Shown here: piece after piece, positions 1-8,100 of the stretch
Numbering within the stretch: the first letter of the stretch is position 1
Layout of the letters: every line of letters starts with the position of its first letter
Origin: Paeniroseomonas aquatica
Lineage (GTDB): Bacteria > Pseudomonadota > Alphaproteobacteria > Acetobacterales > Acetobacteraceae
NCBI RefSeq assembly: GCF_030409335.1
Contig: NZ_JAUFPN010000198.1
Location: 1 to 56,662 of the forward strand
Direction: 5' to 3'
DNA length: 56,662 bases
The notes under the pieces: model-generated
Seen by the model: the letters and a program-made list of their open reading frames with translations, nothing else
Told to the model about the DNA's origin: nothing
Database searches by the model: none
Program-made: the position numbers and the translations under genes

Positions 1-837
1 CGGCCGCCCGCCCGCCTGGCCACCCGCCAGGCCGCCCGCACCGCCCCGCGTCCCCGGGCCGCCCCGGTCCGGGCACCGGCCGCCACCCGCCCGACCGCCG
101 CCGCAGCTGCGGCCGGTCCCGCGGAAGGCGGCGACGATGTCCGCCCCGCGGTCGCCCAGGCGCTCGGCAACGCCGCCCGGGCCAGCGGCGCCGACCCCGC
201 CCTGCTGCTCGCCATGGCCTGGAAGGAGAGCCGGCTGGACCCGACCGCCCGCAACCCGCTCTCCTCCGCCCGCGGCCTGATGCAGTTCACCCGCGGCACC
301 TGGCTGGAGGTGGTCCGCGACTTCGGGCCCCGGCACGGGCTGGCCTACCAAGCGGCGCTGCTCTCCACCGACCCCCGCACCGGCGCCATCTCCACCCGCC
401 GGCCGCGGCAGCTGAACGAGATCCTGCGGCTGCGCGACAACCCCCGGCATTCCGCCGTCATGGCCGCCGAGCGGCTGGGCCGCGAGCGGCCGGCCCTGGC
501 GCAGGCCCTGGGGCGGGCGCCGACGGCGGCGGACCTCTACATGGTGCACCTGCTCGGCCCGGCCGGCGCCCAGCGCTTCCTGGCCGAGTTGGCGCTGACG
601 CCGGCGCGGCCGGTGACCGAGGCGGTGGGGGCGGACAGCCTGCAGCGCAACCGCGGGCTGTTCCTGGCGCGGGACACCGGCCGGCCGCTCGGCCTGGCCC
701 AGGTCTACCAGTCGATCGAGCAGCTCGTGGCGGAGCAGCGGAGCGCGCGGCCGGCCCTGCTGGCGAGCCTCGCCCGGCAGGCCACCGGCGCGCCGGGCCA
801 GGCGGGCGGCACCATCGAGGTCGCCGACGCCCGCTGA
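1..837 (+). CDS. Lytic transglycosylase (SLT domain), 5' end outside the window
   Basis: The frame is open from base 1, so the gene starts upstream of the window. The visible part begins with an Ala/Pro/Arg-rich linker of roughly 45 residues. An SLT-type lysozyme fold follows, carrying AMAWKESRLDP with the presumed catalytic Glu near visible residue 76, and then ARGLMQFTRGTW, which matches the GLMQ motif of Slt enzymes. Known members cleave the MurNAc-GlcNAc bond of peptidoglycan in the periplasm. The C-terminal part (VHLLGPAGAQRFL) resembles the extended SLT proteins of Rhodospirillales. The signal peptide and true start cannot be seen. The call is firm for the domain, but the exact subfamily is not resolved. 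Confidence 0.85.
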   Translation, partial: RPPARLATRQAARTAPRPRAAPVRAPAATRPTAAAAAAGPAEGGDDVRPAVAQALGNAARASGADPALLLAMAWKESRLDPTARNPLSSARGLMQFTRGTWLEVVRDFGPRHGLAYQAALLSTDPRTGAISTRRPRQLNEILRLRDNPRHSAVMAAERLGRERPALAQALGRAPTAADLYMVHLLGPAGAQRFLAELALTPARPVTEAVGADSLQRNRGLFLARDTGRPLGLAQVYQSIEQLVAEQRSARPALLASLARQATGAPGQAGGTIEVADAR

Positions 838-855
838 CCGGAACGGGGCCCGGCC

Positions 856-1614
856 TCAGCCGAGGAAGGGCTCCAGCGCGGCGAGGAAGCCGGCCGGGTT
901 CTCCGCATGCAGCCAGTGGCCGGCCCCGGCCACGGTGGCGAAGCGGAGGTCGGGGAAGAGCGCCTCGAAGCCCGGCGTCGAGGCCGGGCGGACATAGCCG
1001 GAGCGTTCCCCGGCCAGGACCAGCACCGGCCCGGCATAGCGCCCGGGCAGCTCGGGGAAGCCCTCGATCCCCGGCATGGCGGCGGCGATCTCGGCCAGGC
1101 CCAGGCGCCAGTCCGGCGGGCTCTCCTGCAGGCGGAGGTTCTGCAGCAGGAAGGCGCGGATGCCCGGCTCGGGGATGGTCTCGGCCAGGGCGGCATCGGC
1201 GTCCCGCCGGGTGAGGCCGGGCCGGAGGGTGATGGCCTGCATCGCCTCGACATAGGCGCGCAGCGCCGGCGGATACCGGATCGGGGCGATGTCGGCGACG
1301 ACCAGCCGGCTGACCAGCTGCGGCTCCTGCAGGGCCAGCACCATGGCGACCTTGCCGCCCATGGAATGGCCGAGCACGGCGGCGGGGGCGGCGGTGACCC
1401 CGGCCATGGTCTCGGCCACGTCGGCGGCCATGGCGGGGTAGTCCATCGCCGCGGCGCGCGGCGAGGCGCCGTGGTTGCGGAGGTCGATGGCCAGCACCCG
1501 GTGGCGGGTGGCCAGCTGGCGCTGGATGCCGCCCCAGTTCTGCCCCGAGCCGAACAGCCCGTGCAGCAGCACGACCGGTGGCCCCTCCCCGGCTTCGACC
1601 ACGTTGAGACGCAT
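856..1614 (-). CDS. Alpha/beta-fold hydrolase, YbfF-like esterase
   Basis: A 252-residue alpha/beta hydrolase of normal length for the YbfF/YwfM-type esterase group. Visible landmarks are HGLFGSGQNWGG near residue 19 (oxyanion region), the nucleophile elbow GHSMGG with Ser84, and GHWLHAENP with catalytic His about 233. The ATG at 1614 was chosen because MRLNVVEAGEGPPVVLLHG aligns directly with the family start; the frame runs open further upstream but that extension is low-complexity. The gene is convergent with the transglycosylase gene, with 18 bp between the stop codons. The substrate cannot be inferred; small-chain esters or thioesters are usual in this family. Confidence 0.85.
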   Translation of the reverse strand: MRLNVVEAGEGPPVVLLHGLFGSGQNWGGIQRQLATRHRVLAIDLRNHGASPRAAAMDYPAMAADVAETMAGVTAAPAAVLGHSMGGKVAMVLALQEPQLVSRLVVADIAPIRYPPALRAYVEAMQAITLRPGLTRRDADAALAETIPEPGIRAFLLQNLRLQESPPDWRLGLAEIAAAMPGIEGFPELPGRYAGPVLVLAGERSGYVRPASTPGFEALFPDLRFATVAGAGHWLHAENPAGFLAALEPFLG

Positions 1615-1978
1615 GGGGGTAATCCTTGCTCCGAGGGTTGCGGATGGCGGTCCGGTGCGGCGACCGAGGCCGCCGGCGGCGCGGATGGTCGCGGCATGCC
1701 GGGGCGAAGGCAAATCCCGCGGGACCAGATGCGCGGTGCCCGGCAGATCTCCGGATGGACCAAGACAACAACGCAATAAATCAACCAAAAGTTGCGTTTT
1801 TTCGAATGCCGGTGCGGCAGATGCCACGCCAAGTCTGTCAACCAGATCATCGCATCGACTATATTATTGGACCTTTTCTCACATGCGGGGGAGTTTATTG
1901 CGGTTTACTTCGACTCCCTGAAATAGCAGCCGCTAGCGTCTTGCCGCCGGCCAGTCCCGGCCGTGGAGGAGCGCAGAC
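1615..1978. other. Divergent intergenic region, 364 bp, with an AT-rich core
   Basis: This is the longest clearly non-coding stretch outside the AT-rich island and it lies between two divergently transcribed genes. Bases about 1765-1910 are markedly AT-rich against the surrounding DNA. It holds a small inverted repeat (AACGCAA at 1770-1776 and TTGCGTT at 1792-1798) followed on the plus strand by six Ts (1797-1802), which looks like a weak intrinsic terminator or operator. A TATATT hexamer at 1860-1865 could be a -10 element for the plus-strand gene, but no good -35 sits at 16-18 bp. A TAGCGT element at 1934-1939 is an alternative. Promoter assignments are guesses. Confidence 0.4.
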
Positions 1979-2860
1979 ATGGCGGATCAGGAAAGAATCA
2001 TCGGCGTCGCCCAATCGGCATGGCTTGCCCTGGTCGACGACGGCATCACGCTGTCCCAGGCCGGCGTCGGGCCCGCCCAGCCCTTCCGGCTCGACGCCAG
2101 TACCCCGCCTGTGGCCCGGCTGAACTTCACCATCACCTACGACCTGGATGCAATCGTCGATCCCCAGGCGGCGCATGGCATCCTCGGCGTCCAGTTCCTC
2201 GACCTGGACGGGCCGGGCGAGAGTGATACGGACACCGGCGGGCTGCGGGGCCCGATCAGCATCACCATCCGGAACGACACCGACGTGCCGCTCGGCCTGC
2301 CGGGTCCGGCCAGCGACACCGCGCTGATCTTCCTCGCCGACAACCAGAGCGACGCGGTCAACTACCTGCAGGACCCGAACCCGGCCAACCAGATCACGGT
2401 CCACGCCCTCTACGCCCATTTCCATGGCGTGCCCGACAGCGCGGGACCGCTGACCCTGGAGCAGCGGTCGCTCACCTCCCCCACCCCCGGCACGCCCGGG
2501 GCGCCCTCGACGCTCGGGCTGCACGGGCAGATCGCCCCCCACAGCAGCGTCACCTTCGATATCGCCACCCTGCACGAGCGGGATCAGCAGGGCATCGACG
2601 ACAGCTTCGTCCTGACCGTCTACCCGACCACCGACTTCATCACCGCCGCCGACTTCGCCACGCTCGAAGCCCAGTGGCACGCGCTGAACGACCCGCCGCC
2701 CGGCCCTGGCCCCGCCCCGGCAGCCACCGACTGGGATGCGCTCGGGGCGCGGGTGGAGCAGTATTTCGCCGATACCGGCGCCTGGGGCAGCCTCGACGAC
2801 TGGCTGACCCCGCCACCGCCGGCGCCCGATGGCGGCCCGATGGACTACCTCATCGCCTGA
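1979..2860 (+). CDS. Hypothetical protein, beta-rich, family not recognised
   Basis: 293 residues, with a strong ribosome site (GGAGG at 1965-1969) nine bases before the ATG, so the start is well supported. I do not recognise the family. There is no signal peptide or membrane segment. The first about 230 residues alternate hydrophobic and polar stretches as in beta-sandwich proteins, with several acidic and Thr/Ser-rich loops (for example DLDGPGESDTDTGG near residue 80). The tail holds a Pro-rich linker (DPPPGPGPAP) and a short acidic, Trp-rich end. It stands alone between a long AT-rich leader and a strong hairpin at 2875-2921. Coding potential is good; function is unknown. Confidence 0.7.
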   Translation: MADQERIIGVAQSAWLALVDDGITLSQAGVGPAQPFRLDASTPPVARLNFTITYDLDAIVDPQAAHGILGVQFLDLDGPGESDTDTGGLRGPISITIRNDTDVPLGLPGPASDTALIFLADNQSDAVNYLQDPNPANQITVHALYAHFHGVPDSAGPLTLEQRSLTSPTPGTPGAPSTLGLHGQIAPHSSVTFDIATLHERDQQGIDDSFVLTVYPTTDFITAADFATLEAQWHALNDPPPGPGPAPAATDWDALGARVEQYFADTGAWGSLDDWLTPPPPAPDGGPMDYLIA

Positions 2861-2874
2861 CGCCGAGCGGGGCG

Positions 2875-2921
2875 TCCCGGCCAGGGCGGCGCCGCGGCGC
2901 CTATGGCAGCCCTGGCCGGGA
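2875..2921 (+). terminator. Perfect 13-bp stem hairpin, probable terminator
   Basis: TCCCGGCCAGGGC at 2875-2887 pairs perfectly with GCCCTGGCCGGGA at 2909-2921. The 21-base loop contains its own GGCGCC/GGCGCC pair. It starts 14 bp after the stop of the preceding gene and ends before the promoter region of the VOC gene. There is no U-tract, so it may act as a stabilising 3' end or a Rho-associated stop rather than a classical intrinsic terminator. Confidence 0.5.
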
Positions 2922-2998
2922 CAGCGGCTGGCCACGGCCTCCCCCTTCCGCCTAGCCTTGCGCGGCGGCACGGAGACCGCCGTCGGAGGATGCGCCAG

Positions 2999-3409
2999 AT
3001 GAAGATCACGCTGCACCACCTCAACCTCTGCTCGGGGAACGTCCCGGGCATGGAGGATTTCTACAGCGCCGTGCTGGAGCTGCGTCCCGAGCCGTCGCTG
3101 GCCGGTGCCCGCGTCACCACCGAGGGCTATGCCGCGCCGGTCGCCTTCCTCTCGGACGGGCAGACCCAGCTGCATCTGGCGGAGACGGACCTGAAGGTCG
3201 GCTTCCGCACCGGGCAGGTCGTCAACCCGCTGGAGCGCGGCCACATCGCCTTCCGCACCGACGACATCGCCGCCTTCAAGCGGCGGCTCGAGGAGAGGGG
3301 CATCCCCTATTCCGACTATGGCCAATGGGCGATGGGCGGCTGGCACCAGATCTTTTTCCACGACCCCGCCGGCAACGTCATCGAGGTCCACCAGGACATG
3401 AACGGCTAG
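2999..3409 (+). CDS. VOC-superfamily (glyoxalase/dioxygenase-like) protein
   Basis: A 136-residue single VOC module. The N-terminal strand KITLHHLNLCSG supplies a metal-ligand His, a second half begins around RGHIAFRTDDIAAF, and the C-terminal strand ends with FFHDPAGNVIEVHQ, giving the canonical final Glu ligand. Known members are glyoxalase I, extradiol dioxygenases and fosfomycin-resistance proteins; the substrate here is not predictable. The start at 2999 is preferred because GGAGG (2985-2989) sits nine bases upstream, while the ATG at 2990 would be flush against it. A TAGCCT element at 2953-2958 could be the -10 promoter hexamer. Confidence 0.8.
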   Translation: MKITLHHLNLCSGNVPGMEDFYSAVLELRPEPSLAGARVTTEGYAAPVAFLSDGQTQLHLAETDLKVGFRTGQVVNPLERGHIAFRTDDIAAFKRRLEERGIPYSDYGQWAMGGWHQIFFHDPAGNVIEVHQDMNG

Positions 3410-3410
3410 C

Positions 3411-3473
3411 GCCGCCAGCAAACCCTACCCGCGCGCCGCCAGCACGACCCTACCCGCGTGCCGCCAGCACGAC
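3411..3473. repeat. Short tandem repeat at the 3' end of the DMT exporter gene
   Basis: Two full units and one partial unit of about 24-25 bp (3411-3433, 3435-3459, 3460-3473), each beginning GCCGCCAGCA and carrying CCCTACCCGCG in the full copies. The third copy encodes the last residues of the exporter on the minus strand and the second supplies its TAG stop. The array therefore looks like slippage duplication of the gene's own 3' end into the convergent intergenic space. Confidence 0.6.
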
Positions 3474-4364
3474 GCTGGCGGCGATCAGCCCGCCCCCGGC
3501 CAGCACGTCCCAGCCCAGCGGCTCGCCGAGCCAGAGGTTGGAGATGAGCACGCCCAGCGCCGGCACCACCAGGAAGCCGACCGAGGCGAGGATGCCGGAC
3601 AGCCGCCGCCCGGCCTCGATGGTGGCCCAGGTGCCGATCGGCGCGGCGACGGCGCCGACGAAGATCGCATAGGGCCAGGCGCCGCCGCCGATGCCGCCCA
3701 GCGGCTCCCGCCACAGCGCCAGCGGCAGCAGCAGCAGCGTCGCCACCCCGAAGCACCAGGGCAGCAGCTCCAGCACCGGCCGGCGCGGCGGCAGGCGGCG
3801 GGTCACCAGGATGGCGAGGCTCCAGAACAGCGAGGCGCCGAGCAGCATCAGGTAGCCCGGCAGCAGCGCCAGGAAGGGCACCGCCCCCGGCTCGGGCGAG
3901 ACCAGCGTCCAGGGCTGCATCAGCACGCCGACGCCGGCGAGGCCGATGCCGACGGCGAGCCACTGGCCGCGCGAGACCCGCTCCCCCAGCACCAGCACCG
4001 ACAGCGGGATCAGCCAGAAGACCGTGACGTTGGTGAGGATCGCCATCCGCCCGGCCGGGATCCAGGACAGCGCCACATGCGTCAGGGCGAAGAAGCCGCC
4101 CAATTGCAGCAGGCCGATCGCCAGGATGCAGGGCAGGTCGCCCCGCGCCGGCAGGCCGAGCCGGCGCAGCCCGGCCAGCAGCAGGGTGCAGACCGCCGTC
4201 GCCATGGCGCAGCGGTTGACGGCGAACCAGAGCGGCGTGGAGCTGGCCAGCGCCGCCTTGGTGATCGGCCAGATGCCGCCGAACAGGCAGACCGAGACCG
4301 CGAGGTAGCGCAGCCCCTGCCCCAGCGTCGCGGTCGGCGAGGCCGGCCGGGCGGTGGCGGACAA
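3450..4364 (-). CDS. EamA/DMT-family transporter
   Basis: 304 residues with about ten hydrophobic segments and the internal duplication typical of EamA permeases of the drug/metabolite transporter superfamily. The first half runs from LRYLAVSVCLFGGIWPITK, the second from LMLLGASLFWSLAILVTRR. Known members export amino acids, metabolites or purines across the inner membrane; the substrate cannot be assigned. The start lies five bases downstream of the quinone oxidoreductase stop, so the two genes form a minus-strand operon. The C-terminus ends inside a small tandem repeat, which may have changed the last residues. Confidence 0.85.
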   Translation of the reverse strand: MSATARPASPTATLGQGLRYLAVSVCLFGGIWPITKAALASSTPLWFAVNRCAMATAVCTLLLAGLRRLGLPARGDLPCILAIGLLQLGGFFALTHVALSWIPAGRMAILTNVTVFWLIPLSVLVLGERVSRGQWLAVGIGLAGVGVLMQPWTLVSPEPGAVPFLALLPGYLMLLGASLFWSLAILVTRRLPPRRPVLELLPWCFGVATLLLLPLALWREPLGGIGGGAWPYAIFVGAVAAPIGTWATIEAGRRLSGILASVGFLVVPALGVLISNLWLGEPLGWDVLAGGGLIAASVVLAARG

Positions 4365-4368
4365 GCCC

Positions 4369-5376
4369 TCAGTCCGCGACCTGCAGCACGATCTTGCCGA
4401 TGTGGGTGCTGCCTTCCATGAGCGCGTGGGCGGCCGCGGCCTCCTTCAGCGGGAAGACCTTGAAGATCGGCGGGGCGCAGCGGCCGGCGTCCAGCAGCGG
4501 CCAGACCTTCTCGCGCAGCGCCTTGGCCAGTTCCGCCTTCTGCGCGGTGGTGCGCGGGCGCATGGTGCTGCCCGTCACCGTCAGGCGCCGCGTCATGATC
4601 GGGCGGAGGTCGGCCTTGCCCACCTCGAAGCCGCCGAGGAAGGCGATGATGACCAGCCGCCCGTCCATGGCCAGGCACTTCAGGTTTCGGTTGAAGTAGT
4701 CGGCGCCGACCATGTCGAGCACGACATTGGCCAGCCTGCCCTCGGTGATGCGCTTCACCTCCGCGACGAAATCCTGGGCGCGGTAGTCGATCGCCGCATC
4801 CGCGCCGAGGTCGAGGCAGGCCTTGCACTTGTCGGCGCTGCCGGCGGTGGCGATGACCGTCGCGCCGAAGGCCTTGGCGAGCTGGATGGCGGTGACGCCG
4901 ATGCCGGAGGTGCCGCCGTGGATCAGCACCGTCTCCCCGGCGGCGAGGCGGCCGTGGCCGAAGAGGTTGGCCCAGACGGTGAAGGCGGTCTCCGGCAGGG
5001 CGGCGGCGCGGATGGCGTCGTAGCCCTTGGGCCAGGGCAGGCACTGGCTGGCCGGCGCCGCGCAGTACTCGGCATAGGCCCCGCCGTTGGTCAGGGCGCA
5101 GACCTTGTCGCCGACCTTGTAGCCGGTGACCTCGGCGCCGACCGCGACCACCTCGCCGGCGGTCTCGAGGCCGATCAGCGGGCTGGCGCCGGGGGGCGGC
5201 GGGTACTCGCCCTTGCGCTGGGCGACGTCGGGGCGGTTCACCCCGGTCGCCTGGACGCGGATCAGCACCTCGTCCGGCTTCGGCGCCGGGGTCGGCACGG
5301 TGCCGGCGACCAGCACCTCGGGGCCGCCGCCGTCGCCGTGCAGCATGGCGGTCATGGTCTCAGGCAGCGTGGCCAT
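4369..5376 (-). CDS. NAD(P)H quinone oxidoreductase, PIG3/QorA-like MDR family
   Basis: A 335-residue medium-chain reductase without the structural zinc Cys cluster, as in quinone oxidoreductases. The GroES-like N-terminal half ([21 protein letters not shown], about 44-63) is followed by the nucleotide-binding Rossmann motif [20 protein letters not shown] starting near residue 152. Known members perform one- or two-electron quinone or enone reduction with NADPH in the cytosol. The ATG at 5376 has GGGAGGAGCAG upstream; the frame is open far beyond it only because of high GC. It is first in an operon with the EamA exporter and divergent from the LivJ-like receptor. Confidence 0.9.
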   Translation of the reverse strand: MATLPETMTAMLHGDGGGPEVLVAGTVPTPAPKPDEVLIRVQATGVNRPDVAQRKGEYPPPPGASPLIGLETAGEVVAVGAEVTGYKVGDKVCALTNGGAYAEYCAAPASQCLPWPKGYDAIRAAALPETAFTVWANLFGHGRLAAGETVLIHGGTSGIGVTAIQLAKAFGATVIATAGSADKCKACLDLGADAAIDYRAQDFVAEVKRITEGRLANVVLDMVGADYFNRNLKCLAMDGRLVIIAFLGGFEVGKADLRPIMTRRLTVTGSTMRPRTTAQKAELAKALREKVWPLLDAGRCAPPIFKVFPLKEAAAAHALMEGSTHIGKIVLQVAD

Positions 5377-5565
5377 GGGGTCTGCTCCTCCCGGAATGCG
5401 GCGGGGAGGTTTCCGCGCGGCGCGGCGCGGCGTCAAGCCGGCCCGGGATTCCGCCGCCGCGCATGGCCGCGGAATTTGCACGGGAGGCCGGCGTCGATTG
5501 GGGTTGCCAGCGGCCCGCCGCATGGGAAGAATCAGCCACCGCGCGCCCGCCGCGGAAGGATGCCC

Positions 5566-6864
5566 ATGTCGAGGATCGCCCGTCGCCCGCTGCTTGGCGG
5601 CCTCGCCGCCCTGGTCGCACCGGCGCCGCCGCTGCGGGCCCAGGGTGGTGGTGCGGGTGCGGGTGCAAGCAGCGGCAGCGCCGCGGCCCCCGGCGCCGCC
5701 CCGGCGCCCGCCGCCGGCAGCGAGCTCCGGCTCGGCGCGCTCTTCCCCTTCTCCGGCAGCCTGGCGCTGCTGGGCGACGAGAGCTTCCGCGGCCTGGAGC
5801 TGGCGGTCGAGGAGCGCAACGCGGCCGGCGGGCTGCTCGGGCGGGCCATCCGTCTGGCCAAGGGCGATGCGGCCGGGCCGGAGCAGGCGATGGCCGAGCT
5901 GCGCCGGCTGCAGTCGGCCGAGCGGGTGGCCGCGGGCTTCGGCACCTTCGCCTCCCACCTCGGCTTCGCCGCCAGCCAGGCGGCCGAGATGCAGGGCCTG
6001 CCCTACTTCGAGCTGGGCGCCATCGCCGACCCCATCACCGAACGCGGCTTCCGCAACCTCTACCGGCTCTGCCCGCGGGCCAGCGACTTCGCCCGGGATT
6101 CGGTGGCGGTGATCCCGGAGCTGCTGGCCGGCGCCTGGTCCACCCCGGCCGCGGCGCTGCGGATCGCCGTCCTGCACGAGGACGGGCTCTATGGGCAGAC
6201 GGTCAGCGGCCTGCAGGAATCCCAGCTGCGGGCGCGCGGGCTGACCCAGGTGGAACGCATCGGCTACTCGGCCCGGACCGTCGAGCTCTCCCCGGTGCTG
6301 GAGCGGCTGCGGGCGGTGCGGGCCGACGTGGTGCTGCACACCGGCTACCAGAACGACATCGTGCTGTTCTACCGCGGCATGAAGGAGGCCGGCTGGCGGC
6401 CGCGCATGGTGATCGGCAGCGGCGCCGGCTACAGCCTGACCGATACCGCGCGCTCGGTCGGCCCGGAGTTCGAGGGCACGCTCGACGTCGACTTCCCGCA
6501 ATTCGCGGTGGCCGAGGCGGTGGCGCCGGGCGTCGCGGCCTTCGTCGAGCTGTACAAGAAGCGCTACGGCAGCGACCCGCGCTCCGGTCATTCCCTGGCC
6601 AATTACGTCGGCGCCCGGCTGGTGCTGGAGGCGCTGCAGCGGGCCGGCGGGCTCGAGCGGGACAAGGTGCGGGCGGCGCTGCTGGCGACCGACGTGGCGG
6701 AAGGGACGACCGCCACCGGCTGGGGCGCCCGCTTCGACGAGAAGGGCCAGAACCTGCGGGCGCGGCCCTGCCTGGCGCAGTGGCAGGGCGGCCGGCTGGT
6801 GACGGTCGGGCCGGCCGAGGCGGCGGTGGCGCCGCTGCGGGCGGTGATGGGCGGGACCGGCTAG
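5566..6864 (+). CDS. ABC-transporter substrate-binding protein, LivJ/amide-urea type
   Basis: 432 residues. An N-terminal twin-Arg segment ([18 protein letters not shown]) suggests Sec or Tat export. A Gly/Ala/Pro-rich linker follows, then a periplasmic-binding-protein type I fold: [23 protein letters not shown] at about residue 56 is the canonical Peripla_BP_6 opening. Known members deliver branched amino acids, amides or urea to ABC permeases. No permease or ATPase genes are adjacent, so this is an orphan receptor gene. The second ATG (5566) is preferred over 5560 because GGAAGG (5554-5559) is correctly spaced only for it. A dispersed repeat begins two bases after the stop codon. Confidence 0.85.
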   Translation: MSRIARRPLLGGLAALVAPAPPLRAQGGGAGAGASSGSAAAPGAAPAPAAGSELRLGALFPFSGSLALLGDESFRGLELAVEERNAAGGLLGRAIRLAKGDAAGPEQAMAELRRLQSAERVAAGFGTFASHLGFAASQAAEMQGLPYFELGAIADPITERGFRNLYRLCPRASDFARDSVAVIPELLAGAWSTPAAALRIAVLHEDGLYGQTVSGLQESQLRARGLTQVERIGYSARTVELSPVLERLRAVRADVVLHTGYQNDIVLFYRGMKEAGWRPRMVIGSGAGYSLTDTARSVGPEFEGTLDVDFPQFAVAEAVAPGVAAFVELYKKRYGSDPRSGHSLANYVGARLVLEALQRAGGLERDKVRAALLATDVAEGTTATGWGARFDEKGQNLRARPCLAQWQGGRLVTVGPAEAAVAPLRAVMGGTG

Positions 6865-6865
6865 C

Positions 6866-6968
6866 GCGGTTTCCGTTCGCACTGGCTCACGGAGCCCGCT
6901 CTAGCTTTTTGTTCTGGCAAGCAAATATCTCCGGCCTGATGATTCCATCAGATCGGAGTTTGCTCTAA
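6866..6968 (+). repeat. Dispersed repeat of about 102 bp, copy 1
   Basis: 103 bp that match, with one gap and roughly 80% identity by eye, the reverse complement of 36899-37000. Shared blocks include GCGGTTTCCGTTCGCACTG at the left end, TTGTTCTGGC in the middle and GCTCTAA at the right end. The right half folds back on itself: GCAAA, CTCCG and CTGATG pair with CATCAG, CGGAG and TTTGC around a short loop. It fills the convergent gap between the LivJ-like receptor and the MYG1-family gene. No transposase and no clear target duplication are visible, so it could be a REP/MITE-like element. Confidence 0.8.
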
Positions 6969-7025
6969 CGCCGGCTCCGGCCGGAGGAACCGGCTCGTGG
7001 AACGACCCGCCGGCGCGGGCCCGCC

Positions 7026-7973
7026 TCAGGCCGCCAGGGCCTTCTGCGCCATGGCCAGGGCGCCGTCCCGCGACTTCGCCGCGCCGACGAAGCGGCGCAG
7101 GTGGACGAAGACCGCGTCGGCGATGCCGGATTTCGCCGCCAGGGCCTCGGCCTCCAGCCCGGCCCAGTCCTCCGGCAGCGGCAGGCGCTGGGCGAAGGAG
7201 CCGGGCTCGGGCGGCATGGTGTCCAGCATCCAGTTCCCGTTCGAGGCCGGGGAGACCGTGAACAGCACCGGCAGCCCATGGGCGAAGACCACGTTCTTCC
7301 AGGGCATGCCGCGGTCGAGCACCAGCAGCCGCGGATCCGCCCCGGCGCGGTGCGCCGCCAGCACATGCGCCTCGGCCGCCAGCCGCGCCCGCAGCGCGTC
7401 GACCCGGCGGCGCAGCACGCCGAGCAGCATCGCCGTCGCCTCCTGGAAGGCGGCGTCGCCGGCGCCGGGGCCCTGGCCGGAGGGGTCGTCCCAGCTCGGG
7501 TTGAACTCGCCGACCAGGCTGGCCAGGCCCAGCGTGTCGCGCTGCAGCGGCCCGTCGGCGGCGACGCCGTTGTCGATCTCGTCGATCCGCCGCACCAGGT
7601 TGTCGTCGAGCTCGGCGGCGATGGCGGCGGCGAAGCCGGCGGCCTCGGGCGGCAGCAGGGCGGCGACCGCGCGCTCGCCGTACACCTGCCAGACCAGCCC
7701 GGCCGAGGAGAAGGGCGTCGCGTCGGGCCGCAGCGGGGCGCCGCGCTGGTGGTGGTCGAAGCGGCCGGCGGCGGCGTCGAAGACGAAGCCGACATCCCAG
7801 ACGATGCCGGCGCCGGCGAGCTGGTCCGCCCGGCGGGTGCGCAGCAGCATGTGGTCCCGGCCGGCCTCGCCGAGGCCGAGCGCCAGCCGCAGCACGGCAT
7901 AGGCGAAGACCTCGTCGCAGTGGAACTTGCCGCTATGGGTCGCGAGGATGGGCAGCGGCTGGTCGGGGGTCAT
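7026..7973 (-). CDS. MYG1-family protein (DHH-like metal-dependent hydrolase/exonuclease)
   Basis: 315 residues, the usual length for bacterial MYG1 (UPF0160) proteins. The metal-site motifs are THSGKFHCDEVFA at residues 12-24, WDVGFVF at 59-65 and RFDHHQRG at 71-78. These match the DHH-like phosphoesterase signature of the eukaryotic 3'-5' RNA exonuclease MYG1. The bacterial role is not well established. The start at 7973 places the HSGKFHCDE motif where the family has it, and the longer upstream frame lacks similarity. It is convergent with the LivJ-like gene across the repeat and divergent from the following Bug receptor gene. Confidence 0.85.
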   Translation of the reverse strand: MTPDQPLPILATHSGKFHCDEVFAYAVLRLALGLGEAGRDHMLLRTRRADQLAGAGIVWDVGFVFDAAAGRFDHHQRGAPLRPDATPFSSAGLVWQVYGERAVAALLPPEAAGFAAAIAAELDDNLVRRIDEIDNGVAADGPLQRDTLGLASLVGEFNPSWDDPSGQGPGAGDAAFQEATAMLLGVLRRRVDALRARLAAEAHVLAAHRAGADPRLLVLDRGMPWKNVVFAHGLPVLFTVSPASNGNWMLDTMPPEPGSFAQRLPLPEDWAGLEAEALAAKSGIADAVFVHLRRFVGAAKSRDGALAMAQKALAA

Positions 7974-8100
7974 GGGGCGGATCCGTCGTGATGCGGGTGG
8001 GGTGGCGCCGTGCCTACAGGGCGCGGCCGGCGGCGTCGATGGCTGGAGGGCCGGGCCCGATCTGCTAGGCTGCCGGCCAACCCGCAAGGACCACCCCACC

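Noticed and set aside
1770-1802. AACGCAA/TTGCGTT plus T-run as a true intrinsic terminator
   Set aside because: The stem is only 7 bp with a 16-base loop, and no plus-strand gene ends just upstream; it is kept only as a note in the intergenic entry.
4354-6882. Very long open frames on both strands through the quinone oxidoreductase and LivJ-like genes (over 800 codons)
   Set aside because: Extension arises from high GC, which removes stop codons. The extra residues are low-complexity Arg/Gly/Ala/Pro and the true starts have ribosome sites and family alignments.
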